A DNA stretch of 64,000 nt from Bradyrhizobium sp. Ec3.3 (GTDB lineage Bacteria > Pseudomonadota > Alphaproteobacteria > Rhizobiales > Xanthobacteraceae): the NCBI RefSeq assembly GCF_000472925.1, contig NZ_KI421477.1:26408-90407 (forward strand), in the 5' to 3' direction. The stretch's first letter is position 1. Each line of letters begins with the position of its first letter. The position numbers were made by a program, and so were the translations under genes. Below, piece after piece: positions 1 through 8,672 of the stretch. The notes beneath the pieces were generated by a model, which had not been told where the DNA came from, searched no databases, and saw only the letters and a list, made by a program, of their open reading frames with translations.

Positions 1-435
1 TTCGAGGAGGCGGAAGGCCGCCGTCCGCGCATTCTCGTCGCCAAGATCGGCCAGGATGGCCACGACCGCGGCCAGAAGGTGATCGCGTCGGCCTTTGCCG
101 ATATCGGCTTCGACGTCGACATCGGGCCGCTGTTTGCGACCGCCGATGAAGCCGCGCGCCAGGCGGTCGAGAACGACGTGCACATCCTCGGCGTCTCCTC
201 GCTCGCCGCGGCCCACCTCACCGCGGTGCCGGAATTGAAGGCGGCGCTGAAGAAGCACGGCCGCGAGGACATCATGATCATCGTCGGCGGCGTGGTCCCG
301 CCGCAGGACTACGACGCACTCTATGCAGCAGGCGCTGAAGCGATCTTCCCGCCCGGCACCGTGATCGCTGATGCCGCCGAGGAGCTGATCCACAAGCTCA
401 ACGCCCGGCTCGGGCATAGCGCCGCTGCGGAGTAG
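1..435 (+). CDS. Methylmalonyl-CoA mutase, C-terminal B12-binding part (partial)
   Basis: Only the last 144 codons lie in the window; the reading frame is open from base 1. The fragment is the cobalamin-binding Rossmann-like domain: it has the DGHDRG motif (DxHxxG, whose His ligates cobalt in the base-off/His-on mode), then a GVSSLAA strand-loop and IIVGGVVPP near the nucleotide-tail pocket. The family interconverts methylmalonyl-CoA and succinyl-CoA in propionate and branched-chain amino acid degradation. The repair GTPase MeaB is encoded 2.2 kb downstream on the same strand, which supports the assignment, although two unrelated genes lie between. The substrate (methylmalonyl-CoA or a related acyl-CoA such as ethylmalonyl-CoA) depends on the missing catalytic domain. 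Confidence 0.93.
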   Translation, partial: FEEAEGRRPRILVAKIGQDGHDRGQKVIASAFADIGFDVDIGPLFATADEAARQAVENDVHILGVSSLAAAHLTAVPELKAALKKHGREDIMIIVGGVVPPQDYDALYAAGAEAIFPPGTVIADAAEELIHKLNARLGHSAAAE

Positions 436-597
436 CTCAACGAGGCCAAGGGCTTTCCGGCAGAGAACCGGAACGCACCTTGCGGCGACCAACCTTCACG
501 AGCGGGTGTCCGCCCGGCGCGTTCTGCGTCGGTTCATCTTGTGGCGCCTATGTCATGGCGCGGTCATGCCGGCGGCGTCCAAAACGAACATGAACTC

Positions 598-1422
598 ATG
601 GGTACTGATGTGACATATCATCGTGCAACCACGCGCGCAGGGCTGCTCCTGCGGATCGCGTTCCTCTCAGCCCTCGCGACGCTCGTCATCGCCTCGCCGT
701 CCCATGCGGCTGATCCCAAGCCCGATGCGATCATCAAGAACAGGACCATCGAAGCCCGCGTGCTGCTCGACGACCAGATCAAGGCCGATCCTGCGCTCGC
801 TGCCGATTGCCTCGCCGAGGGCAAGAAGTGGCTCGAGAAGAATGCGGCCGATGCCGCCGCCTCGCGCAAGCAGGATCCGCAATTCTTCCAAAACGGCGGC
901 TGGGATTTCGAGCGCAAATACACAATCCGCTCGGTGGTTGCCGACCGCTATGTCAGCCTGATCCGCGCCGACTACATGGATACCCACGGCGCGCATCCGA
1001 ATTCGGGCGTCGACACCATCCTGTGGGACAAGGCGCAGGCCAAGCGTATATCAATCCGGCCGTTCTTCACCGAGACCGCCGACAACGGCGCGACGATGAA
1101 GGCACTGCAGAAGGCCGTGATCGCCTCGCTGCGAATCGAGAAGAAGAAGCGCGATGCGGGCGAGACGGCCACCAACGAGTGGTTCAAGGGCGTCGAGCCG
1201 AGCCTGCTCAAGATCGGCGCCGTGACGCTCGCGCCTTCGACCGAGGCCGGCAAGAGTTCCGGTCTCACCTTCCACTATCCGCCCTATGCTGTCGGCCCCT
1301 ACGCCGAAGGCGAATATGTCGCCTTCGCCTCGTGGGAGACGCTGAAACCCTATTTGACACCGGAAGGCGCGCGGATTTTTGGTGGCATGCGACCAAAGGG
1401 CGACGAAGACGACGGGCAGTGA
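598..1422 (+). CDS. Exported DUF3298-domain protein
   Basis: Predicted secreted or periplasmic protein of 274 residues. I chose the ATG at 598 because it places a normal signal peptide at the N-terminus (hydrophobic segment about residues 16-35, likely cleavage after SHA near residue 37); an upstream GTG at 541 would add 19 atypical residues. The C-terminal half has the DUF3298 look (RsiV/PdaC-like): a strand ending YVSLIRADYM, then GAHPN, then a strand with the DTILWD motif. In other bacteria this fold occurs in RsiV and PdaC; the function here is unknown. It stands alone between the mutase gene and a solute-binding protein, with about 130-160 bp on each side. Confidence 0.75.
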   Translation: MGTDVTYHRATTRAGLLLRIAFLSALATLVIASPSHAADPKPDAIIKNRTIEARVLLDDQIKADPALAADCLAEGKKWLEKNAADAAASRKQDPQFFQNGGWDFERKYTIRSVVADRYVSLIRADYMDTHGAHPNSGVDTILWDKAQAKRISIRPFFTETADNGATMKALQKAVIASLRIEKKKRDAGETATNEWFKGVEPSLLKIGAVTLAPSTEAGKSSGLTFHYPPYAVGPYAEGEYVAFASWETLKPYLTPEGARIFGGMRPKGDEDDGQ

Positions 1423-1554
1423 TTCGTCGCGGCATGAACGAGGCGTTGCTCACAGCGCAACTGGTCCGGCCGGCTTGCCGCGCTGGTGCAAAGCTGCCAA
1501 AAGTGTCGCCATAGACAGGGCGTCCGACGTTACAGGCGCCTCTGGAAGGTGCTC

Positions 1555-2538
1555 ATGTCTGCCATCACGCGCCGCGCCTTCGCGGCATCGTCCGTCGCTG
1601 CCGCCGCTCTTGGACTCAAGCCGGCACGCGCTGAGGCCTATCCGGCGCGGCCGGTGACATTGATCGTGCCGTGGGGTGCGGGCGGCGGCACGGATGCAAC
1701 CGCGCGCGTTCTCGCGACGATGCTGGAGAAGGAGCTCGGCCAGCCCTTCAACGTGGTCAATCGGGTCGGCGGCTCGGGCGTCGTCGGCCACACCGCGATC
1801 GCAACCGCCGCTCCCGACGGCTACACGATCGGCATGCTGACCGTGGAGCTCACCATGATGCACTGGCAGGGGCTCACCGACCTGACGCCGCGGAGCTTCA
1901 CGCCGCTCGCCATGATGAACGAGGACGCGCCGGGCATCCAGGTTTCCTCTTCCTCGCCTTACAGAACGGCCAAGGAATTGGCCGTGGCCATCAAGGACGC
2001 ACCGCCCGGCAAGTTCATTGCGTCAGGTACCGGTCAGGGCGGCATCTGGCATCTCGCACTGATCGGCTGGATGCAGGCGATGGGACTGCCGGCCAACCAG
2101 GTCGCCTGGGTGCCGTCGAACGGTGCCGCACCCGCGATGCAGGATCTTGCGGCTGGCAACATCGATCTCGCCACCTGCTCGGTGCCCGAGGCCCGTGCCA
2201 CGATCGATGCCGGGAAAGCGCGCAGCCTCGCCATCATGGCGCAGGCGCGCAACCCTGTTTTCCCCGACGTGCCGACCCTGAAGGAAGCGATGGGGGTCGA
2301 CTATTCGACCGGCGGCTGGCGGGGCATCGGCGGACCGAAGGGCCTGCCTCCGGAGATCGTGGCCAGGCTCACGACGACGGCGAAGAGGATCTTCGACTCC
2401 GCGGAGTTCAGGACCTTCATTGCCAATCGCGGCTTCGGCATGGCGTGGCGCGATGCCGGCCAGTTCGCCGACTTCATGGACAAGAGCGATGTCCAGATGG
2501 GCGCAGCGATGAAAGCCGCCGGCCTCGCCAAGGGCTAA
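1555..2538 (+). CDS. Tripartite tricarboxylate transporter-type substrate-binding protein (Bug/TctC family)
   Basis: Periplasmic solute-binding protein of 327 residues. The ATG at 1555 follows a GGAAGG-like ribosome site and starts MSAITRRAF, a Tat-like twin-arginine signal with probable cleavage after ARA. The mature protein opens with YPARPVTLIVPWGAGGGTD, the hallmark of Bug/TctC proteins, followed by the NVVNRVGGSG ligand-loop region and the GYTIG motif. Such proteins bind carboxylates or other small anions and pass them to TctAB-type membrane partners. No TctA or TctB gene is adjacent, which is common for orphan members, so the ligand cannot be inferred from context. Confidence 0.9.
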   Translation: MSAITRRAFAASSVAAAALGLKPARAEAYPARPVTLIVPWGAGGGTDATARVLATMLEKELGQPFNVVNRVGGSGVVGHTAIATAAPDGYTIGMLTVELTMMHWQGLTDLTPRSFTPLAMMNEDAPGIQVSSSSPYRTAKELAVAIKDAPPGKFIASGTGQGGIWHLALIGWMQAMGLPANQVAWVPSNGAAPAMQDLAAGNIDLATCSVPEARATIDAGKARSLAIMAQARNPVFPDVPTLKEAMGVDYSTGGWRGIGGPKGLPPEIVARLTTTAKRIFDSAEFRTFIANRGFGMAWRDAGQFADFMDKSDVQMGAAMKAAGLAKG

Positions 2539-2619
2539 CGTGTCGAGCAGGGTAAAGCCGGCCGCGTTGATCCCGGCCCCGGCCCTCGCCTGTCCCGCCC
2601 GGCCGTTGTAAAGCAGGGC

Positions 2620-3609
2620 ATGACTCAGAAGAAGGCTTCGCTCGACGTCAAAGCCCTCGCCCGGGACGTCCGTTCCGGCAGCCGCGCGGCGCTCGCCCGC
2701 GCCATCACGCTCGTGGAGAGTCGGCGCGGCGACCATCAAGCGGCCGCGCGCGAGCTGGTGCAACTGCTGCTGCCGGACACCGGTAAGGCGGTTCGCGTCG
2801 GCATCACCGGCTCGCCGGGCGTCGGCAAGTCCACCACCATCGATGCGCTGGGCACCTATCTCATCGCGCAAGGCCACAAGGTCGCGGTGCTCGCGGTCGA
2901 TCCGTCCTCGGCGCGCAGTGGCGGCTCGATCCTCGGCGACAAGACCCGGATGGCGCAGCTATCCGCGTCCGAGCACGCCTATATCCGCCCGTCGCCGTCA
3001 TCCGGCACGCTTGGCGGCGTCGCCGCCAAGACGCGCGAGGCAATGCTGCTCTGCGAGGCGGCCGGATCCGACGTCGTGCTGGTCGAGACCGTCGGCATCG
3101 GGCAGTCCGAGACTGCGGTCTGCGACATGACCGATTTCTTCCTCGCGCTGATGCTGCCGGGCGGCGGCGACGAATTGCAGGGCATCAAGAAGGGCCTGGT
3201 CGAGCTCGCCGATATGATCGCGATCAACAAGGCCGACGGCGACAACCTCAAGCGCGCCAACATGACTGCCGCGGACTATCGCGGCGCGCTGCACATCCTC
3301 AGCCCCCGCTCCGAGCATTGGCATCCGCCGGTCGAGACCTATTCGGCGCTGACCGGCAACGGCATCGCAAAACTCTGGCAAAAAATCCTCGATCATCGCA
3401 AGGCGATGAGCGCGTCGGGCGATTTCGCCCAGCGCCGGCGCGAGCAGCAGGTGAAATGGATGTGGTCGATGCTGGAGCAGCGCATGCTGTCCCGGCTGCG
3501 CACCGAGGCCTCCGTCCGCACCAGGGTGAAGAAGATCGAGGCCGAGGTGGCCGACGGCCGTGTCACGCCGTCGCTCGCCGCCGAGCACATCATGGAGCTC
3601 CTGCAATGA
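2620..3609 (+). CDS. meaB: MeaB/ArgK-type GTPase, methylmalonyl-CoA mutase chaperone
   Basis: Cytoplasmic G3E-type P-loop GTPase of 329 residues, the usual family length. It protects and reactivates B12-dependent mutase by gating cofactor loading. Visible motifs are the Walker A GITGSPGVGKST, the DPSS and SGGSILGDKTRM stretch, the ETVGIGQSE switch region and the guanine-specificity NKAD. The C-terminal helices (about residues 265-329) match the dimerisation arm. The stop codon overlaps the start of the pyroglutamyl peptidase gene (ATGA), so the two are probably co-translated. The mutase C-terminus at the left edge of the window is the likely partner. Confidence 0.95.
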   Translation: MTQKKASLDVKALARDVRSGSRAALARAITLVESRRGDHQAAARELVQLLLPDTGKAVRVGITGSPGVGKSTTIDALGTYLIAQGHKVAVLAVDPSSARSGGSILGDKTRMAQLSASEHAYIRPSPSSGTLGGVAAKTREAMLLCEAAGSDVVLVETVGIGQSETAVCDMTDFFLALMLPGGGDELQGIKKGLVELADMIAINKADGDNLKRANMTAADYRGALHILSPRSEHWHPPVETYSALTGNGIAKLWQKILDHRKAMSASGDFAQRRREQQVKWMWSMLEQRMLSRLRTEASVRTRVKKIEAEVADGRVTPSLAAEHIMELLQ

Positions 3610-4253
3610 GCGGCAAGCTTCGCGTCCTCCTCACCGGCTTCGGTCCATTCCCCGGCGCACCCTATAACCCGACGCAGCCGCTGGTCGGGCGGCTGGCGCG
3701 GCTGCGCCGTCCGGCGTTCGACGGCGTCGAGCTTGCGACCCACATCTTCCCGGTGACCTATGCCGCGGTCGACCGGCAATTGCCGGAGGTCCTCGCGAAG
3801 GCGAGGCCCGATGCGCTTCTGATGTTCGGCCTCGCCGCGCGCACCTCGTACCTGCGCATCGAGACCCGCGCGCGTAACGCCGTCACCATGCTCTGGCCCG
3901 ATGCCGCCAATACCCGTTCCCGCAAAGGCGCGATCAGGGCAAACGCGGACGCGATGATGTTCGGCGCGCACACCGCAAAGCTCTTGCGGGCCGCGCGACT
4001 GACCGGGATCGATGCGCGGGCCTCGCGCGATGCCGGCGCCTATCTCTGCAACTATCTGAGCTGGCGCGCGATCGAGAGCGTGAACGCCGGCGGGCCGAAG
4101 CTTGCGGCATTCATCCACATCCCGCTGCTGGCACGCACTGGCGCAGCACGGCGCAAGGGAGCGCCGCGCATCACGCTGGAGGAACTGGTCGATGCCGGCG
4201 AAGCTATGCTGATGGAAATGGTGAAGTTGGCGCGCCGGGATGCAGCTGCGTAG
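3606..4253 (+). CDS. pcp: Pyroglutamyl-peptidase I (C15 cysteine peptidase)
   Basis: Predicted 215-residue cytoplasmic peptidase that removes N-terminal pyroglutamate. The start overlaps the meaB stop by four bases (ATGA); I prefer it to longer readings because the protein begins directly with the family N-terminus, LLTGFGPFPG. Catalytic triad candidates are visible: Glu in the LRIETRARN segment, Cys in AYLCNYLSWRAI and His in AAFIHIPLL. The length equals that of bacterial Pcp. Linkage to meaB by overlap is a genomic association without an obvious metabolic link. An interspersed palindromic repeat starts right at its stop codon. Confidence 0.9.
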   Translation: MSGKLRVLLTGFGPFPGAPYNPTQPLVGRLARLRRPAFDGVELATHIFPVTYAAVDRQLPEVLAKARPDALLMFGLAARTSYLRIETRARNAVTMLWPDAANTRSRKGAIRANADAMMFGAHTAKLLRAARLTGIDARASRDAGAYLCNYLSWRAIESVNAGGPKLAAFIHIPLLARTGAARRKGAPRITLEELVDAGEAMLMEMVKLARRDAAA

Positions 4254-4351
4254 GGTGGGGTTAGCACAGCGTAACCCACCACCCTGGCTTCCGCGGGCTC
4301 CGTACTCGCGTTGAGACTATGGTGGGTTACGCCTTCGGCTCCTACGGCACC
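4251..4351. repeat. Interspersed palindromic repeat, GTAGGGTGGGTTA type
   Basis: Two hairpin-forming modules: GTAGGGTGGG followed by a TTAGC/GCGTAACCCACC arm pair, then TGGTGGGTTACGCC ending in TCCTACGG. It begins at the pcp stop codon. It has the same architecture as the element at 33312-33407, with different but mutually complementary arms, so both probably belong to one repeat family. It may act as a terminator or mRNA-stabilising structure for meaB-pcp. Confidence 0.7.
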
Positions 4352-4469
4352 GTGTTTGCGTAAACATTTAACCCTACCCCGAACAATTCTGCCGCCTACA
4401 ACCGCCCTGCCCCATTTCTGCGCTACCTAACGCTCGCGGATGCGTCCCGCGTCCGCTGGAGGACGCGTT

Positions 4470-5840
4470 ATGGACCTCAGTCGCCGTCATCTCATCGGAG
4501 CTTCCACCGCCGGCGTTGCCGGTGCGCTGGCCATGCCCGTCGATGCCGCGCGCGCAGCCCCTCTGACGTCCGTGCTCGGGCGCGACGCCACACAGTATGG
4601 CGTGCGGCCCGGCAGCAGCGAGGACCAGACACGCGCGCTCCAGCGCGCCATCGACGACGCGGCGCGCGCGCAGGTGCCGCTGGCGCTGCCACCCGGCATC
4701 TACCGCACCGGTATGCTGCGGCTGCAAAACGGCTCGCAACTCGTTGGCGTGCGCGGTGCCACGAAATTGGTCTTCACCGGTGGTCCTTCGATCCTCCTCA
4801 GCGAAGGCGCCGGCTCGATCGGCCTTGCCGGCATCACCTTCGACGGCGGCGGCATTGCGCTGCCGACACGGCGCGGCCTCATCCACTGTCTCGGCGGACG
4901 CGACGTCCGCATTCTCGATTGCGAGATCACCGGCTCCGGCGGCAGCGGCATCTGGCTCGAGCAGATCGCCGGCGACATTTCGGGCAATGTCTTCACCAAC
5001 ATCGCCGTGACGGCTGTGGTCTCGTTCGATGCCAAGGGACTCATCGTCTCGCGCAACACGATTCTCGGCACCAACGACAACGGCATCGAGATCCTGCGCA
5101 CCGCCATTGGCGACGACGGCACGCTGGTCGCCGACAACCGCATCGAGGACATCATGGCCGGCCCCGGCGGGTCCGGACAATACGGCAACGCCATCAACGC
5201 CTTCCGCGCTGGCAACGTCATCGTGCGCGGCAACCGCATCAAAAATTGCGATTACTCGGCGGTGCGCGGCAACTCAGCCTCCAACATCCAGATATCAGGC
5301 AACAGCATCAGCGACGTGCGCGAGGTCGCGCTCTACTCGGAGTTCTCGTTCGAGGCCGCGGTGATCGCCAATAACACGGTGGATGGCGCCGCCGTCGGCG
5401 TCTCCGTCTGCAATTTCAACGAAGGCGGCCGCATCGCGGTGGTCCAGGGCAACATCATCCGCAATCTGATCCCGAAGCGCCCCATCGGCACCGCACCCGA
5501 CGACGATGCCGGCATCGGCATCTACATCGAGGCGGACACCTCCGTCACCGGCAACGTGATCGAGAACGCGCCGTCCTACGGCATCGTCGCGGGCTGGGGC
5601 AAGTATCTGCGCGACGTCGCGATCTCGGGCAACGTGATCCGCAAGGCCCTCGCCGGCGTCGGCGTGTCCGTCGTGCCAGGCGCCGGCACTGCGCTCGTCA
5701 ACAACAACATGATCTCCGAAACTCCGCTCGGCGCGGTCGTGGGGCTCGACCATGCGCGCACCGTGACAACGGATTTGTCGGCTGACAGTGCGCAACGGTT
5801 TGCGCAGGTGGTAGTGGGTGGGAATGCGGTGCGGCGGTAA
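4470..5840 (+). CDS. Tat-exported right-handed beta-helix repeat protein (TIGR03808-like)
   Basis: Protein of 456 residues. The ATG at 4470 follows GGAGGACGCGTT and starts MDLSRRHLIGAST, a textbook Tat signal (SRRHLIG) with cleavage probably after ARA near residue 30. After a short linker the protein is a chain of beta-helix coils, with many repeats of the N-x-I or G-N-x-I type such as GNVFTNI, SRNTILG, VRGNRIKN and ISGNSISD between about residues 130 and 440. It resembles the TIGR03808 family of Tat-translocated repetitive proteins in Rhizobiales. Pectate-lyase-like folds bind or cut polysaccharides, but no catalytic residues can be assigned here. The next gene, on the opposite strand, is the TIGR03809-like companion. 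Confidence 0.85.
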   Translation: MDLSRRHLIGASTAGVAGALAMPVDAARAAPLTSVLGRDATQYGVRPGSSEDQTRALQRAIDDAARAQVPLALPPGIYRTGMLRLQNGSQLVGVRGATKLVFTGGPSILLSEGAGSIGLAGITFDGGGIALPTRRGLIHCLGGRDVRILDCEITGSGGSGIWLEQIAGDISGNVFTNIAVTAVVSFDAKGLIVSRNTILGTNDNGIEILRTAIGDDGTLVADNRIEDIMAGPGGSGQYGNAINAFRAGNVIVRGNRIKNCDYSAVRGNSASNIQISGNSISDVREVALYSEFSFEAAVIANNTVDGAAVGVSVCNFNEGGRIAVVQGNIIRNLIPKRPIGTAPDDDAGIGIYIEADTSVTGNVIENAPSYGIVAGWGKYLRDVAISGNVIRKALAGVGVSVVPGAGTALVNNNMISETPLGAVVGLDHARTVTTDLSADSAQRFAQVVVGGNAVRR

Positions 5841-5885
5841 GTGCGACGACGCTAAAGTGGCTCCGCCGCGCGTGCTGACGCCACA

Positions 5886-5967
5886 CCGTCATTGCGAGCA
5901 CAGCGAAGCAATCCAGAATCGTTCCGCGCAGACAATCTGGATTGCTTCGCTGCGCTCGCAATGACGG
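5886..5967. repeat. Interspersed palindromic repeat, CCGTCATTGCGAG type
   Basis: Long imperfect palindrome: CCGTCATTGCGAGCACAGCG on one side and its complement CGCTCGCAATGACGG on the other, with inner arms GAAGCAATCCAGA and TCTGGATTGCTTC. It sits between the convergent genes ending at 5840 and 5979, where it could serve as a bidirectional terminator. From general knowledge this sequence type is very abundant between genes in Bradyrhizobium. Confidence 0.8.
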
Positions 5968-5978
5968 AGGATGCGGAC

Positions 5979-6476
5979 CTAAAACGCATTCCGCAGCAGC
6001 GGATATTTCGCTTCGATGCCGTCGAGGCTGAAGGTGAATTCGACCACGTGTTCGGGGATTGCGGGCACCGGCTCGGGGGCGATCGGGGCTTCGGTGATCC
6101 CGGCAAGCCGTTCGGGCATGCCGGCGAGGCCGACCGGCACGACCGTCTCCGGCACGATGTGCACGGCCTTCGGCTGTACGGTCTGGGCGTGCTCGCGCCG
6201 CACCGTTTCGCGTGACAGGACCGCCGGCGACCAGCCCAATGCGAACGTCCCGACGGGGCTCATCGCGGGCACGTCAGCGCCGTCGGCGAGCGCCCGCCAC
6301 GTCTGCACGGCACGCTTGGCTTCCTGGATGTTTTCGAGAAAGGCGACTTCGGAGTGATAGCGGCGCCAGCGTCCGGTCTCGAACATTTCAGTGAGATGTT
6401 CCAGCCGTTGCTCGGCGAGTGCGCACCAGCGCTCCGCGATGTCGCGGCCGCGAGCCACGCCTTGGCGATGTGTCAT
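5979..6476 (-). CDS. TIGR03809-like conserved hypothetical protein
   Basis: Small cytoplasmic protein of 165 residues with no signal peptide or membrane segment. The N-terminal third is helical and basic (ERWCALAEQRLEHLTEMFET, then WRRYHSEVAFLENIQEAKRA); the middle is proline- and valine-rich; the last 25 residues (VVEFTFSLDGIEAKYP) look like a compact conserved motif. It lies tail to tail with the TIGR03808-like beta-helix gene, which is why I associate it with TIGR03809; that family link is from memory and moderate. No function is known, and the pairing suggests a shared process with the exported beta-helix protein. Confidence 0.7.
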   Translation of the reverse strand: MTHRQGVARGRDIAERWCALAEQRLEHLTEMFETGRWRRYHSEVAFLENIQEAKRAVQTWRALADGADVPAMSPVGTFALGWSPAVLSRETVRREHAQTVQPKAVHIVPETVVPVGLAGMPERLAGITEAPIAPEPVPAIPEHVVEFTFSLDGIEAKYPLLRNAF

Positions 6477-6959
6477 GAATGAGCCCGTCAGGAGAGAACA
6501 ACGGACGCGGGACGCAACGTAGACGAATCAATTTAGACGTGACGTGATTATTTTGTGGAAAAGTTTTGACTTGTCCAGCGACGACACAAATTTCGGCGCG
6601 AAATTCCGTAGTCGTGCGGAGATTTCGTGGGCTTTTGTGGTCAAGCCCCGCACAAGCATGGCGGACTTGCAGCGCAATGCGCCGGGCGATTCGCAAACGA
6701 TCATGTGCGCTGACTCAACCCGGAGCTGAAAGGCGGAGCGCTTCGGAAGATCGAGAGCCAAAAAGAAAAGACCCGTCCGGGGGGACAACCGGACGGGTCA
6801 AGCCATATGGGCGCTTGGGGTGGATGGGCGCTCGCGCCTGATATGACTGATGGGGAGGGATGACCGCTCCCACATCATTTGGTCGTGGCACAGAGCCGAA
6901 CGTTCAAAACCCGCCGCGTGATTTTTTAACCTTCGCAGTCCGCGCATGTTTGCGGACAA
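6477..6959. other. Intergenic region with promoter-like AT-rich stretch and a terminator
   Basis: This 483-bp gap separates the starts and ends of two minus-strand genes. Bases 6530-6640 are clearly richer in A and T than the surroundings and lie upstream of the 5979-6476 gene, so they probably hold its promoter, although I cannot pick a convincing -35/-10 pair. Bases 6759-6799 hold the terminator listed separately. Short open frames here lack coding character. Confidence 0.5.
6759..6799 (-). terminator. Rho-independent terminator downstream of the subtilase gene
   Basis: Perfect 11-bp stem GACCCGTCCGG/CCGGACGGGTC with an 8-base loop. On the minus strand it is followed by TTTTCTTTTTGG, the expected U-tract. 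It lies about 160 bp past the subtilase stop and closes the sigma/anti-sigma/protease operon. Confidence 0.85.
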
Positions 6960-8660
6960 CTATCGTGCGGCAGGTCTATCCGATTGAGAAAGCGTGGATT
7001 TATCGCCGGCGCTGGACAACGAGGGTTGCGCCAGCGCGCGTGTTCCAGGCTCTTCGCGACGTTCCGACGCATCTTCACGTTTTGTTGTCCCCGGCACCGC
7101 CGCAACCGGCGTCGCACCATCGACCGCAACCGCCATGACCGCGGCGTAAGCATCAGCCTCGCCGTCGCCGAACAGATCGTCGCGGCCCGGCGTTCCCAGG
7201 TCGCGGGCGGTCTTTACAAGAGTCAGGCGCAGCGCTTCCGGCTTCAAAGCGTAGTTGCGCTCCAGCAGCAGCGCCGCGACGCCGGAGACATACGCCGCCG
7301 AGAACGAGGTTCCCGATGTCATCTGGTATTTGCCATCCGGCGCCGGCAGGAAGATGTCGACGCCGGGCGCGGCGAGCGCGATGTGGCTGCCGCGATTGGA
7401 GGCGGAGAACAGCTTGTCCTGCGCATCGGTCGCGCTGACCGCGATCACGTTGGGATTGGCCGCGGGATAAAGCGGCGGCGATTTCGCGCCGGCATTGCCG
7501 GCCGCCGCAATCAGCACCAGCCCGCGCGCGGCGGTCGCCGCGATGGCGCGCTCGATCACCGCGTCCTTCGGACCTGCAAAGCTCATATTGACGATCTGCG
7601 CGCCGTGCTCGGCGGCGTAGTTCAGCGATCTCAAGATCACGTAGGATGAGCTTTCGGCGCCCCCCGTGGTGCCGCCGAAGGCGCGGATCGCGATGATGCG
7701 CGCCTCGGGCGCGCTCCCCATCAGACGCGCATGCGACACGATCGCACCAGCGATACCGGTGCCGTGGACGTGCGGCCCTTCCTTGCTGCCGAGCGCATCG
7801 AAATTGTCCGCGATCGAGTTGGCAAGCTCGGGATGGCTGGTGTCGATCCCGGAATCGATCACCGCGACCGTGACGTTCGCGCCATGGACCAGCATATGCG
7901 CCTCCGGCAGGCGGAGCTTTGCCAGCGCATATTGCGCGGGGTCGCCTTCCGCGGGCACGCCCGCCTTCTGGTCCTGAAGCATGTAACGGAAATTCGGCTG
8001 CAGCGAGCGCACGCCGTTCGCAGCAGCGAATTCGCGGCGCACGGTGTCGTAGGGCCGGCCGTCGGTGATGCGGAACAGCCCGATGGTGGCGCCGATCAGC
8101 GGAAAGCTCTCCGACGCAATGCGGGTCAGGCCGTGGCTGCGCGCAAGCGCGTCGGCATCGGCCGTCGAAAGGTTGCTGTCGAGTTCCGCCACGAACTCAT
8201 TGGCGATACTGCGCGACGTGGTCGCCGCCTGCGCCGTGTTGCGGCCGGAATTGCCGGCGCCCTTCTTGCCCGATTTGCCCGAACCGCCGCCGGCCGCACT
8301 CGGCTGATCCAGGCATTCTCCGTCGGCGTCGCGATTAGGCGCGCTACAGGCCGGATAGAGATTGGGCGAATAGCGCACGTAAGGCAGCACCGCCGTGTGG
8401 GCCATGCGCGCCGTCAGCCGGGGCACCACCCTGGGTCCGCGATCGACGCTGGTTATCGCCCGCCCGGTGACGACGGGACCGCCGCGCCCCGTCACCGTCG
8501 GGCTGATGGTCGGAACGCGCGAGGGAATGCTGATTGTCGGCGTGCGCATGATCGCCTGCGCGTGCGCGACTTCGCCGCCGAAAGCGCCAAGCAAGAGAAC
8601 TGTGCCCATCGACGAAGCGAAGACGCCCGCTCTCGACACGCTTTCGGACTTACGCTTCAT
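6960..8660 (-). CDS. Exported S8 (subtilisin-like) serine protease
   Basis: Protein of 566 residues with a Sec signal (hydrophobic about 14-32, cleavage after AHA near residue 34), a proline/valine-rich linker, and a Gly/Ser/Lys-rich hinge at 121-150. A propeptide-like domain at about 152-230 contains GATIGLFRI. The catalytic domain at about 240-500 has Asp269 (VAVIDSGID), His299 (HVHGTGIAG), oxyanion Asn389 (AAAGNAG) and Ser452 (SGTSFSAAYVSG), so it should be active. It starts 12 bp after the anti-sigma gene and is the third gene of an ECF-sigma operon ended by the hairpin at 6759-6799. The last 60 residues are a disordered tail. I infer a role in the signalling of this operon from context and from the propeptide-like anti-sigma. 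Confidence 0.93.
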   Translation of the reverse strand: MKRKSESVSRAGVFASSMGTVLLLGAFGGEVAHAQAIMRTPTISIPSRVPTISPTVTGRGGPVVTGRAITSVDRGPRVVPRLTARMAHTAVLPYVRYSPNLYPACSAPNRDADGECLDQPSAAGGGSGKSGKKGAGNSGRNTAQAATTSRSIANEFVAELDSNLSTADADALARSHGLTRIASESFPLIGATIGLFRITDGRPYDTVRREFAAANGVRSLQPNFRYMLQDQKAGVPAEGDPAQYALAKLRLPEAHMLVHGANVTVAVIDSGIDTSHPELANSIADNFDALGSKEGPHVHGTGIAGAIVSHARLMGSAPEARIIAIRAFGGTTGGAESSSYVILRSLNYAAEHGAQIVNMSFAGPKDAVIERAIAATAARGLVLIAAAGNAGAKSPPLYPAANPNVIAVSATDAQDKLFSASNRGSHIALAAPGVDIFLPAPDGKYQMTSGTSFSAAYVSGVAALLLERNYALKPEALRLTLVKTARDLGTPGRDDLFGDGEADAYAAVMAVAVDGATPVAAVPGTTKREDASERREEPGTRALAQPSLSSAGDKSTLSQSDRPAAR

Positions 8661-8672
8661 GACTCTCGGCGC

